A stretch of 17,407 nucleotides of DNA from Porphyromonadaceae bacterium (GTDB lineage Bacteria > Bacteroidota > Bacteroidia > Bacteroidales > CAMTPD01), in NCBI GenBank assembly GCA_003447595.1, contig DLYT01000083.1, forward strand, positions 19,999 through 37,405, written 5' to 3'. Position 1 is the first letter of the stretch, and every line of letters begins with the position of its first letter. The position numbers and the translations under genes were made by a program. This document shows positions 7,246 to 15,202 of this stretch, piece after piece. The notes beneath the pieces are model-generated. The model did not search any database, was not told where the DNA came from, and was given only the letters and a program-made list of their open reading frames with translations.

Positions 7246-8484
7246 TTATTTAACAATCTTATACCCTATAAGTTTGTCATACTCTTGCGAGATACTTCGA
7301 TGATAGATCAGAATTGTGTATTCATTCTCAGTTTCCGAGAAGTTTCCTTCAAGAAGTGAGAAGTCGAGAGCCTTTGTTTTTTCATCGTTCGTTGCATACA
7401 TGTAATTGTAATAACCTTGCTTCAATACGATTTCTTTTTCATAGCTTGCAGTAGCTGCATTATACTCCATTTTGTTGAAAGGACAGGGGCGTTGCTCAAA
7501 GGCTTCTCCAACAATATAAACGTCTTTACCGGGTAGAGAATCGGCTATTAGCGTGAATTTGACTTTGCAATAATCGGCTTCGGTAGATGCGTCTGCAACT
7601 CCTCGTGCATTTATCGTAAAGCGTCCGTTAAAGTCATTTGCAATCATTCCGTTATAGGTGCTTCTTGGCGCGTCGGCTTTCAAGAAGACATCGGCTTTCT
7701 TGGTTCCTTTAGCTACAGAATCTACATGCAGACCACCTTTTTGCTTGGAGGTAAACTCCATGGCGCGGTATTCGTTTCCGGCAGGAAAGCGCAGTGCGTT
7801 GCTGTTGAGATATTGTATTTTAGTTGTTGATACTGTTGTGGGGGCTAGCGATCCCGACTTGACTGGAATGTTGTTTTGATAAATGTTGATTTTAAGTTCG
7901 GCTTCCGCGCTTGTGATGGTATAGGACTCGGGTATGATTTCCAAGTTGAGTTGTTGCTCATTGTCCTTGTAACCGATGCTTTTGTCTAACGATGCGATAA
8001 TTTCTACTTTGTCGTCGAGTACGCAAAAGCAAGTTGTAAATAAGACTTTCTCAGGATAATCCTCTCTAAAAAACTCTACTGCGTAGTTTCCGGCAAGTAA
8101 AGGTCGGGTATCTTCGTTTGGAATACGTAGGTTGTAGTTTGTGTATGTTACACGAGTCCCCGAACTGGTTGCAAAATCATTGATAGTAGACTCTGCAACT
8201 CCGCTTACGTATTCATGTGGCGAAAGATGAGCTTTGCTCCAATCGGCATTGCAAAAGAAGATCCGATAACCGATGCGATGTGGATCGGCATGGATAATAT
8301 CAAAATTGATATCAATCTTTTGCTTCGAATGAAGAGCAATAAGAGGAACGTTGGCATTAAGTGTACTGGTTACTTTTACCGACTTTACGTTCTTGTCTGC
8401 AATGCTTGCAGTGATTTTTCTTTGAGAAAATAGAGTTAAAGTGCTAATAATTAAGAACACAATAGCGAATAATATGTTTTTCAT
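7246..8484 (-). CDS. T9SS plug-like protein (DUF5103)
   Basis: Exported 412-residue protein with a clear Sec signal peptide (MKNILFAIVFLIISTLTLFS, cleavage probably before Gln21). The remainder is beta-rich. It matches in length and pattern the DUF5103 family, now named for the type IX secretion 'plug', which closes the unoccupied SprA (Sov) translocon from the periplasmic side. Conserved-looking parts are the N-terminal PLIAL.. strand region, ALRFPAGNEYRAMEF in the middle, and the C-terminal KQGYYNYMY followed by a block ending YDKLIGYKIVK. Many gut Bacteroidales keep this gene without an obvious full T9SS cargo set, so its role here may differ. It is the first gene of a unit with corA and is divergent from nqrA. 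The ATG at 8484 fits the signal peptide. Confidence 0.82.
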   Translation of the reverse strand: MKNILFAIVFLIISTLTLFSQRKITASIADKNVKSVKVTSTLNANVPLIALHSKQKIDINFDIIHADPHRIGYRIFFCNADWSKAHLSPHEYVSGVAESTINDFATSSGTRVTYTNYNLRIPNEDTRPLLAGNYAVEFFREDYPEKVLFTTCFCVLDDKVEIIASLDKSIGYKDNEQQLNLEIIPESYTITSAEAELKINIYQNNIPVKSGSLAPTTVSTTKIQYLNSNALRFPAGNEYRAMEFTSKQKGGLHVDSVAKGTKKADVFLKADAPRSTYNGMIANDFNGRFTINARGVADASTEADYCKVKFTLIADSLPGKDVYIVGEAFEQRPCPFNKMEYNAATASYEKEIVLKQGYYNYMYATNDEKTKALDFSLLEGNFSETENEYTILIYHRSISQEYDKLIGYKIVK

Positions 8485-8531
8485 ATTAAAAGTGATTTAT
8501 TAAATCGAAAAAACATTGTTTTTTGTCGATG

Positions 8532-8539
8532 CAAAAATA
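8532..8539 (-). promoter_or_regulatory. Candidate -7 element for the plug-corA unit
   Basis: On the minus strand this reads TATTTTTG, an exact TAnnTTTG match, 48 bases upstream of the start codon at 8484. No convincing -33 TTTG lies 19-21 bases upstream; the nearest CAAA on the plus strand is 26 bases away. The call therefore rests on the -7 alone. Confidence 0.45.
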
Positions 8540-8571
8540 TGGAAATAATTCACTATTTATTCACGCAAACA

Positions 8572-8603
8572 TGTTATTCAACACTAAAAAAGTGCTACAT
8601 TTG
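8572..8603 (+). promoter_or_regulatory. Candidate promoter of the nqr operon
   Basis: TACATTTG at 8596-8603 matches the Bacteroides -7 consensus exactly. TGTT at 8572-8575, 20 bases upstream, is a weak -33. The leader to the nqrA ATG at 8641 would be about 30 bases and A/T-rich, with a small AACAA/TTGTT inverted repeat around a T run at 8622-8636. Confidence 0.55.
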
Positions 8604-8640
8604 CGAGCAATTTATATACAAACAATTTTTTTGTTATATC

Positions 8641-9987
8641 ATGGCAAATGTGATAAAGATTAAGAAAGGTTTAGACATTAATCTGAAAGGCAAAGCCGTA
8701 GAAACAAACCTAACAGCGGAAAAGTCGGATGTGTTCGCACTTATCCCAGATGATTATGTAGGTGTTGTTCCTAAAGTTATTGCTAAAGTAGGAGATGTTG
8801 TCAAAGCCGGATCGGTGTTAATGATTGACAAGAACCGCCCGGAAATTCATTTTGTTTCACCGGTAAGTGGTGAAGTAATCGCAGTAAATCGCGGTGAAAA
8901 ACGTAAGGTCTTGGATATTCTCGTTAAGGCTGATGGGAATGATGAGTACATTGATTTCGGGAAGAAGTCGGTATCATCGCTAAGTGGCGAACAAGTTAAG
9001 GCAGCTATTCTTGAAGCTGGTTTGTGGCCATTTGTAAAGATGCGTCCTTACGACAGAGTGGCAAACCCACAGGACGCACCAAGAGACATCTTTGTTTCTG
9101 GTTTCTATTCTGCTCCACTTGCACCAAACTTCGATTACATCGTGAAAGGTCAAGAAGCAGACTTCCAAACAGGTCTTGATGCTCTTGCAAAACTTACTAC
9201 AGGTAAAGTTTACCTAGGTGTAAGAAACGGATCTACACTTCAAGCAAAAGGAGTAGAGATTATCAATGTTGAAGGTCCGCACCCTGCAGGTAATGTAGGT
9301 GTACAAATCAACCAAACAAAACCAGTTAATAAAGGTGAGGTTGTTTGGGTGATGGATCCGGCAGACGTGATCTTTATCGGCCGTTTGTTTAATAAAGGTG
9401 TAGCTGATTTGACAAGAACAGTTGCTGTAACAGGTTCTGAAACTACAGAAAGAGGTTATCTTAAGACTAAAGTTGGGGCTACTATGAAAAGTATCCTTAA
9501 AGGTAAAGTTTTGGGAGAAAACCACCTTCGTTACATCAGTGGTAATGTTCTTACAGGTACTAAAGTGGCATTGGACGGTTATTTGCGTGGTTATGACAAT
9601 CAGGTTACTGTAATTCCTGAAGGTGATAATGTGCATGAGCTATTCGGATGGGCAACTTTGGGCTTGAACAAATTTAGCTTTAGTCATTCATACTTTACTT
9701 GGTTGCAAGGACGTAACAAAGAGTATGTTATCGATGCGCGTATCCGTGGTGGAAAACGTGCCATCATCATGTCTGACGAATACGATAGAGTATTCCCGAT
9801 GAGCATTTTGCCGGAATTCCTTATTAAAGCAGTGATTGCTTATGATATCGACAAGATGGAAAGCCTTGGTATTTACGAGGTTGCTCCGGAAGACTTCGCT
9901 CTTTGTGAATTCGTTGACACATCAAAGCTAGAAATCCAAAAGATTATCCGCACAGGATTGGATATGCTTTATAAAGAAATGAATTAA
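8641..9987 (+). CDS. nqrA: Na+-translocating NADH:quinone reductase subunit A
   Basis: Peripheral cytosolic subunit of the Na+-pumping NADH:quinone oxidoreductase, which oxidises NADH, reduces quinone and exports Na+. From the ATG at 8641 the product is 448 residues, the normal NqrA length, beginning MANVIKIKKGLDINLKGKA. The barrel-sandwich (lipoyl-like) region follows at about 36-92, including HFVSPVSGEVIAV (70-82). The frame is open upstream to 8539, but that extension would run through the putative promoter and has no family counterpart, so 8641 is chosen. First gene of the six-gene operon; nqrB follows after 24 bases. The coding sequence is rich in T-ending codons, as in the rest of the operon, consistent with strong expression. 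Confidence 0.97.
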   Translation: MANVIKIKKGLDINLKGKAVETNLTAEKSDVFALIPDDYVGVVPKVIAKVGDVVKAGSVLMIDKNRPEIHFVSPVSGEVIAVNRGEKRKVLDILVKADGNDEYIDFGKKSVSSLSGEQVKAAILEAGLWPFVKMRPYDRVANPQDAPRDIFVSGFYSAPLAPNFDYIVKGQEADFQTGLDALAKLTTGKVYLGVRNGSTLQAKGVEIINVEGPHPAGNVGVQINQTKPVNKGEVVWVMDPADVIFIGRLFNKGVADLTRTVAVTGSETTERGYLKTKVGATMKSILKGKVLGENHLRYISGNVLTGTKVALDGYLRGYDNQVTVIPEGDNVHELFGWATLGLNKFSFSHSYFTWLQGRNKEYVIDARIRGGKRAIIMSDEYDRVFPMSILPEFLIKAVIAYDIDKMESLGIYEVAPEDFALCEFVDTSKLEIQKIIRTGLDMLYKEMN

Positions 9988-10011
9988 TAACGTCAATAAA
10001 ATCGTAATACA

Positions 10012-11211
10012 TTGAAAGCTTTAAGAAATTATATCGATAAGATTAAGCCTAATTTTGAGAAAGGTGGAAAGCTGTCGATGTTTCATTCTGTATTTGACGG
10101 AGTTGAAACATTCTTGTTCGTTCCTAATACGACATCAAAATCAGGTGTTCATATTCACGATAGCATCGATTCAAAGCGTACGATGTCTGTCGTAATTCTA
10201 GCTTTGCTTCCTGCGTTGTTGGTGGGTATGTATAACATCGGTTATCAACACAATTTAGCTTTGGGTCAAGATCCTGGTTTCTTGATGACATTCTTGTTTG
10301 GTTTCCTTGCAGTACTTCCAAAAATTATCATCTCTTATGGTGTTGGTTTGGGTATTGAGTTTGCTGTAGCGCAAGTAAAAGGTCACGAAATTCAAGAAGG
10401 TTTCCTTGTTTCAGGTATGTTGATCCCTATGATCGTGCCTGTGGATACTCCACTTTGGATGATTGCTGTTGCAACTGCGTTTGCAGTAATCTTCGCGAAA
10501 GAAGTATTTGGTGGTACTGGTTATAATATTTTCAACGTTGCATTGATCACTCGTGCATTCTTATTCTTTGCTTACCCGGCAGCTATGTCTGGTGACAAAG
10601 TATTCGTTCGCACAGATTCTATTTTCGGTCTTGGTGCCGGTCAGGTTGTAGATGGTTATTCTGGCGCAACTTTGCTTGGTCAGGTTTCTACTGCTGCTCC
10701 GGGTACTGAACTTACTCTTAGCAATATCGTTGGTAATCCTATCTCATTGTGGGATATGTTTATCGGTCTTGTTCCGGGTTCTATCGGTGAAACTTCAAAA
10801 CTAGCTATCCTTATTGGTGCTGCTATCTTGATCTTTACAGGTATCGCAAGCTGGAGAACAATGATTTCGGTATTCGTAGGTGGTGCTGTAATGTCGTTGA
10901 TCTTCAATCTTATCGGAGCTAATGCTTATATGACTTTGTCTCCGGTTGACCAACTAATGCTTGGTGGATTTGCGTTTGGTGCTGTATTTATGGCAACAGA
11001 CCCAGTTACTGGTGCGCGTACTGAAACAGGTAAATATATCTATGGTTTCTTAATCGGTATGATGACTATCATTATCCGTGTATTGAATCCAGGTTACCCT
11101 GAAGGTATGATGTTGGCTATATTATTAATGAATACTTTCGCTCCACTAATCGACTTTTATGTGGTTGATGCCAACGTTAAACGTCGTCTTAGCCGTGTTG
11201 CAAAGAACTAA
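10012..11211 (+). CDS. nqrB: Na+-translocating NADH:quinone reductase subunit B
   Basis: Integral membrane subunit of the Nqr complex, related to RnfD. It carries covalently bound FMN and riboflavin and forms part of the Na+ path. The 399-residue product has about ten hydrophobic segments. The flavinylation motif DGYSGAT ends at Thr220 (SGAT 217-220), the expected phosphoester-linked FMN site. The N-terminal GVHIHDSIDSKRTM (45-58) is the conserved entry to the first helix. Translation is placed at a TTG at 10012: no in-frame ATG lies between the nqrA stop and this point, and the next ATG (residue 23) would cut away the MKALRNYIDKIKPNFEKGGK segment, which aligns with other NqrB proteins. Confidence 0.96.
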   Translation: MKALRNYIDKIKPNFEKGGKLSMFHSVFDGVETFLFVPNTTSKSGVHIHDSIDSKRTMSVVILALLPALLVGMYNIGYQHNLALGQDPGFLMTFLFGFLAVLPKIIISYGVGLGIEFAVAQVKGHEIQEGFLVSGMLIPMIVPVDTPLWMIAVATAFAVIFAKEVFGGTGYNIFNVALITRAFLFFAYPAAMSGDKVFVRTDSIFGLGAGQVVDGYSGATLLGQVSTAAPGTELTLSNIVGNPISLWDMFIGLVPGSIGETSKLAILIGAAILIFTGIASWRTMISVFVGGAVMSLIFNLIGANAYMTLSPVDQLMLGGFAFGAVFMATDPVTGARTETGKYIYGFLIGMMTIIIRVLNPGYPEGMMLAILLMNTFAPLIDFYVVDANVKRRLSRVAKN

Positions 11212-11231
11212 TAAGCAAATAGATTGAGATT

Positions 11232-11927
11232 ATGAATAGAGACGGAAATGTATATACCGTTGTGTATGCTACAGTAATGGTAGTATTAGTTGCGGTTGTA
11301 TTGGCATTTACTTCGCAAGCTTTGAGAACTCAACAAAAAAAGAATGAAGATATCGATAAGATGACTCAAATTCTTCGTTCGGTACGTGTTGAATCAAAAG
11401 CTGCGAATGCAGAAGCAAAATATAAAGAGTTAATTAAAGAAGCATTCCTTGTAAACAGCAAGGGTGAGAAAGTAGAAGGCGATGCTTTTGCTACAGATCT
11501 AGTAAAAGAATTTGCAGCTCCTGCAGATCAACGTGTGTTGCCTGTGTTTGTTGCAGAGGTTGACGGTCAAACTAAGTATATCCTAGCTATGAGAGGTGCT
11601 GGTCTTTGGGGCCCACTTTGGGGATATATCTCGCTAGATTCTAATAAAAATACGGTTTTCGGTACCGACTTCAGCCACCAAGGTGAAACTCCGGGGTTAG
11701 GTGCAGAGATCACAAAGCCGGCTTTCAGCAGCCAATTTGCAGGTAAAAATATCTTCAATGCTGCCGGTGAGTTTAAATCTATCGCGATCGTTAAGCCAGG
11801 ACAATATGCTGAAGGCATGGAATATGTTGACGGTATCTCGGGTGGTACTATTACTAGCCAAGGTGTAAACAGCATGCTTAAGACTAGTTTGTCTGATTAC
11901 TTAGGTTTCTTAGAAAATAAAAATTAA
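11232..11927 (+). CDS. nqrC: Na+-translocating NADH:quinone reductase subunit C
   Basis: Subunit with a single N-terminal membrane helix (about 8-28) and a periplasmic FMN-binding domain, related to RnfG. In the 231-residue product GETPGLGAEI (151-160) is the conserved loop. The covalent FMN site is SGGTITS (203-209), with Thr206 as the linked residue; the more common form is SGAT. ApbE, needed to attach FMN to NqrB and NqrC, is not encoded in this window. It lies 20 bases after nqrB and 7 bases before nqrD. ATG at 11232 gives a typical N-terminus. Confidence 0.96.
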   Translation: MNRDGNVYTVVYATVMVVLVAVVLAFTSQALRTQQKKNEDIDKMTQILRSVRVESKAANAEAKYKELIKEAFLVNSKGEKVEGDAFATDLVKEFAAPADQRVLPVFVAEVDGQTKYILAMRGAGLWGPLWGYISLDSNKNTVFGTDFSHQGETPGLGAEITKPAFSSQFAGKNIFNAAGEFKSIAIVKPGQYAEGMEYVDGISGGTITSQGVNSMLKTSLSDYLGFLENKN

Positions 11928-11934
11928 TAAGAAG

Positions 11935-12567
11935 ATGGGACTATTTTCAGGTAAAAATAAAGCCATTCTGCTAAATCCTTTAAGCAAGAATAACCCGGTT
12001 ATTATTCAGATGTTGGGGATTTGTTCGGCATTGGCAGTTACAGCCAAGCTAGAACCAGCTATTGTTATGGCAATCTCAGTAACAGCTGTTACTGCATTCG
12101 CAAACGTGATTATTTCATTGATGCGTAAAACTATTCCTAACCGTATCCGTATCATCGTGCAACTTGTAGTTGTAGCTGCATTGGTTACTGTGGTAAGTGA
12201 ATTGTTGAAAGCTTACGCATACGATGTGAGCAAACAGTTGTCAGTATTCGTTGGTTTGATTATCACGAACTGTATTTTGATGGGTCGTCTTGAAGCATTT
12301 GCTTTGGGTAATGGTCCTTGGGAGTCTTTCCTTGATGGTGTTGGTAATGGTCTTGGATATGGTATTATCCTTATTATTATCGGTTTCTTCAGAGAACTTC
12401 TTGGTTCGGGCTCATTGTTGGGTATTCAAGTAGTGCCTCAGTCTTTCTACGACTTAGGTTACGTAAACAATGGTTTGATGATTTTGCCTCCAATGGCTCT
12501 TATCGTTGTTGCGATTATTATTTGGGTACACCGTTCTCGTAATCCTGAATTGCAAGAAAATAATTAA
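11935..12567 (+). CDS. nqrD: Na+-translocating NADH:quinone reductase subunit D
   Basis: Six-helix inner-membrane subunit, homologous to NqrE and RnfE. In Nqr, NqrD and NqrE together hold an intramembrane iron-sulfur cluster. The expected cysteines are present: Cys30 in MLGICSALAVT and Cys113 in TNCILMGRLEAFA. At 210 residues it has standard length. It starts 7 bases after nqrC, suggesting translational coupling, and nqrE follows after 25 bases. Confidence 0.96.
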   Translation: MGLFSGKNKAILLNPLSKNNPVIIQMLGICSALAVTAKLEPAIVMAISVTAVTAFANVIISLMRKTIPNRIRIIVQLVVVAALVTVVSELLKAYAYDVSKQLSVFVGLIITNCILMGRLEAFALGNGPWESFLDGVGNGLGYGIILIIIGFFRELLGSGSLLGIQVVPQSFYDLGYVNNGLMILPPMALIVVAIIIWVHRSRNPELQENN

Positions 12568-12592
12568 TTGAAAGACTAAAACATAAAATAGA

Positions 12593-13210
12593 ATGGAACA
12601 ATTATTAAGCACATTTGTCAGATCTATTTTTGTTGACAACATGGTATTCGCATACTATTTAGGTATGTGTTCTTACTTGGCTGTTTCCAAAAATGTAAAG
12701 ACAGCTTTAGGATTGGGTATCGCCGTTACGTTCGTATTGACGCTTACACTTCCAATTAACTATATGCTTGAAAATTATGTATTGAAAGAAGGCGCTCTTA
12801 GCTGGATGGGTCAAGAGTTCGAAACAGTAAATCTAAGCTTCCTAAGCTTGATTATCTTTATCGCTGTTATCGCGTCTTTCGTACAGTTGCTTGAAATGAT
12901 CATTGAGAAATTTTCTCCGGCATTATACGCATCACTTGGTATCTTCCTTCCTCTTATCGCTGTAAACTGTGCAATCCTTGGTGGTTCGTTGTTTATGCAA
13001 CAAAGAGAGTTCCCAAATGTATTGGAAGCTACAACCTTCGGTTTCGGTTCAGGTATCGGCTGGTTGCTTGCAATCATTGGTATGGCTGCCATTAGAGAGA
13101 AACTTCAATACTCAGATATTCCAAAACCAATGAAAGGTTTGGGTATCACATTCCTTGTAACAGGTTTGATGGGTATCGGATTTATGTGTTTCTCAGGTTT
13201 AAAGATCTAA
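12593..13210 (+). CDS. nqrE: Na+-translocating NADH:quinone reductase subunit E
   Basis: Six-helix inner-membrane subunit in inverted topology to NqrD. The cluster-ligand cysteines are Cys26 in GMCSYLAVSK and Cys126 in AVNCAILGG, matching the Vibrio positions closely. The 205-residue length is normal. The protein shows the NqrE pattern YLGMCSYLAVSKNVKTALGL at 22-41. It is flanked by nqrD (25 bases before) and nqrF (30 bases after) with no terminator between them. Confidence 0.96.
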   Translation: MEQLLSTFVRSIFVDNMVFAYYLGMCSYLAVSKNVKTALGLGIAVTFVLTLTLPINYMLENYVLKEGALSWMGQEFETVNLSFLSLIIFIAVIASFVQLLEMIIEKFSPALYASLGIFLPLIAVNCAILGGSLFMQQREFPNVLEATTFGFGSGIGWLLAIIGMAAIREKLQYSDIPKPMKGLGITFLVTGLMGIGFMCFSGLKI

Positions 13211-13240
13211 TAATTAATAACGCATTAAAGATATAAAGAG

Positions 13241-14503
13241 ATGACTTTATTAATGTCGGGCGGACTAACTATAGCTGCGAGCGTTGTAGTGTTCTTGATC
13301 GTAACACTTGCTCTTGTTGCTGTACTTTTGATCGCTAAAGCAAAGTTGATGCCATCCGGAAACGTAAAGGTGGTAGTCAATGACGAGAAAGAATTCTCAG
13401 TTCCAATGGGTGGAACCGTTCTTTCTACTCTTCAATCTGAAGGTATTTTCCTTCCATCTGCTTGTGGTGGTGGTGGTAGCTGTGGTCAGTGCCGTTGCCA
13501 AGTAGTTGAAGGTGGTGGTGAAATCCTTCCAACAGAGAAAGGTTTCTTTACTCGCAAACAAATCAAGGATCACTGGCGTTTGGGATGTCAAACTAAGGTG
13601 AAAGAAGATATGAAGATTCAAGTACCTGAAGAGGTATTTGGTGTTAAGGAATGGGAATGTGAAGTTGTTTCTAACCATAACGTTGCTTCATTTATCAAAG
13701 AATTCGTAGTGAAGCTTCCTGAAGGTGAAAACCTTAACTTCAAACCTGGTAGCTACATGCAGATTACAATTCCTAAATACGATATTAAATTCTCTGACTT
13801 TATTATCGAAGATAGATTCAAATCTGAGTGGGATAAATTCAAAATGTGGGATCTTACTTGTAAGAATGAAGAGGAAACAATTCGTGCTTACTCTATGGCC
13901 AACCACCCTGCAGAAGGTAATATCGTGATGTTGAACATTCGTATCGCGACTCCTCCATTTGACAGATCAACTGGTACATGGAAAGCAGGTATTAAACCAG
14001 GTATCTCTTCATCTTATATCTTCAATTTGAAGCCAGGTGATAAAGTTATGGTTTCTGCTCCTTATGGAGACTTCCATATCTTGGATACTAAACGTGAAAT
14101 GCTTTACATCGGTGGTGGTGCAGGTATGGCTCCGCTTCGTTCTCACTTGTTGCACTTGCTTCAAACGTTGAAAACAACTGATAGAACAATTTCTTATTGG
14201 TATGGTGCTCGTTCGAAAAACGAAATCTTCTACGAAGAAGACTTTAGAGAACTAGAAAGAGAATTCCCTAACTTTAAGTTCCATATTGCACTTTCTGAGC
14301 CTCGCCCAGAAGACAATTGGACTGGTTATGTTGGATTTATCCACCAAGTTATCCATGATGAATATTTGGTTAACCACGAAGCTCCGGAAGATATTGAATA
14401 CTACATGTGTGGTCCTGGCCCAATGGCTAATGCCGTTAAAGGCATGCTTGATAGCATAGGTGTACCTCGCGAAATGTTGATGTTTGATGACTTCGGTGCA
14501 TAA
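13241..14503 (+). CDS. nqrF: Na+-translocating NADH:quinone reductase subunit F
   Basis: Electron entry subunit: it oxidises NADH through FAD and passes electrons to a [2Fe-2S] centre. Domains in order are one N-terminal helix (about 8-32); a plant-type ferredoxin domain (about 40-130) with ligands Cys75, Cys81, Cys84 and Cys116; an FAD-binding barrel with RAYSMA (215-220); and an NADH-binding domain with GGGAGMAPLR (291-300) and YYMCGPGPM (387-395), including the conserved Cys390. The protein ends MFDDFGA, as usual. At 420 residues it is slightly longer than Vibrio NqrF because of small insertions. It is the last gene of the operon, closed by a strong terminator. Confidence 0.97.
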   Translation: MTLLMSGGLTIAASVVVFLIVTLALVAVLLIAKAKLMPSGNVKVVVNDEKEFSVPMGGTVLSTLQSEGIFLPSACGGGGSCGQCRCQVVEGGGEILPTEKGFFTRKQIKDHWRLGCQTKVKEDMKIQVPEEVFGVKEWECEVVSNHNVASFIKEFVVKLPEGENLNFKPGSYMQITIPKYDIKFSDFIIEDRFKSEWDKFKMWDLTCKNEEETIRAYSMANHPAEGNIVMLNIRIATPPFDRSTGTWKAGIKPGISSSYIFNLKPGDKVMVSAPYGDFHILDTKREMLYIGGGAGMAPLRSHLLHLLQTLKTTDRTISYWYGARSKNEIFYEEDFRELEREFPNFKFHIALSEPRPEDNWTGYVGFIHQVIHDEYLVNHEAPEDIEYYMCGPGPMANAVKGMLDSIGVPREMLMFDDFGA

Positions 14504-14527
14504 TTGAAGATTTTATTCAATGCATAT

Positions 14528-14561
14528 AAAGGCGTTCTCTTAGGAGGGCGCCTTTTTTTTT
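14528..14561 (+). terminator. Rho-independent terminator of the nqr operon
   Basis: AAAGGCGTTCTC pairs with GAGGGCGCCTTT (with G:U pairs) around TTAG, followed by an uninterrupted T run. It lies 24 bases after the nqrF stop codon. From here to 14734 (about 170 bases) I see no gene, and no clear terminator for the minus-strand HsdR_N gene. Confidence 0.92.
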
Positions 14562-14734
14562 GTATTTATTAGTTGATAATAAAATAGCATATAGCATGCT
14601 TTAAAATACAAAGTCAATTTAAAAATTGAGGCGAGGAGGAGATGTTTTTAATGAGGAACTATGTAGGATGAAGGAAATAGTGATGAGGTTAACAAAGTTT
14701 AGTTTTGACCGAATCAAGCGGGAGTGTTCGCTAT

Positions 14735-15202
14735 TTATTCTATGGAGTCTTTGAGCATGTCTTGATACGAAGGTATATCGGGTAAGAAAGTGCTCGTGTT
14801 TTGCGTGTAATCAATTTTACAACAAAAGTGTTGCATGCCATTGCTTACTATCAGGTATTTTACGCGCAATACGATATTGTAGCGATAAATCTGTTCAAAG
14901 ACTTCTTGTGTGATTTTAATATGTGGAGCTTTGTACTCAATGATGGCAATAGGGGTAAGGTATTTGTCGTATACTACAGTGTCACAACGTTTGGATGTAG
15001 AATTAAGACGTAACAAGACTTCGTTTGCCATTAATTCGATCGGATATGCTTTATGTTGAGAAAGGAAATTGATAAAGTGCTGTCGTACCCACTCCTCTGG
15101 TGTGAGTACGATGTATTTTTTGCGAAGAGGATCGTATATTGATCTTACGCCATTATTATCATTTAATTTAACGGGGTAAGATGGTAGATTTAGTGAAGAC
15201 AT
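14735..15202 (-). CDS. Solitary HsdR_N (type I restriction enzyme R N-terminal) domain protein
   Basis: A 155-residue soluble protein resembling the stand-alone HSDR_N_2 family found widely in Bacteroidota. It contains only the PD-(D/E)XK-like nuclease fold of HsdR, with no helicase or methylase/specificity partner nearby. Candidate active-site residues are Glu61 (NEVLLRLNS), Asp74 (KRCDTVVYD) and the pair Glu89/Lys91 in IEYKAP, the typical D...ExK arrangement. The segment before it (SIYDPLRKKYIVLTPEEWVRQ, 21-41) is the family's N-terminal helix-strand unit. A role in DNA cleavage is inferred only from the fold; its steady place beside replication and nucleotide genes suggests a core rather than defence function. 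Divergent from amn. The ATG at 15202 is preceded by an in-frame ATG-TAA mini-ORF. Confidence 0.88.
   Translation of the reverse strand: MSSLNLPSYPVKLNDNNGVRSIYDPLRKKYIVLTPEEWVRQHFINFLSQHKAYPIELMANEVLLRLNSTSKRCDTVVYDKYLTPIAIIEYKAPHIKITQEVFEQIYRYNIVLRVKYLIVSNGMQHFCCKIDYTQNTSTFLPDIPSYQDMLKDSIE

Noticed and set aside
8539..8640. 34-codon in-frame extension of nqrA
   Set aside because: It would include the -7 promoter element and a Cys/Tyr/Phe-rich segment with no counterpart in NqrA; the family start MANVIKIKKG is at 8641.
14562..14734. Possible small gene or terminator between the nqr terminator and HsdR_N
   Set aside because: Short ATG frames stop within about 10 codons and no stable stem with a T run is visible on the minus strand.
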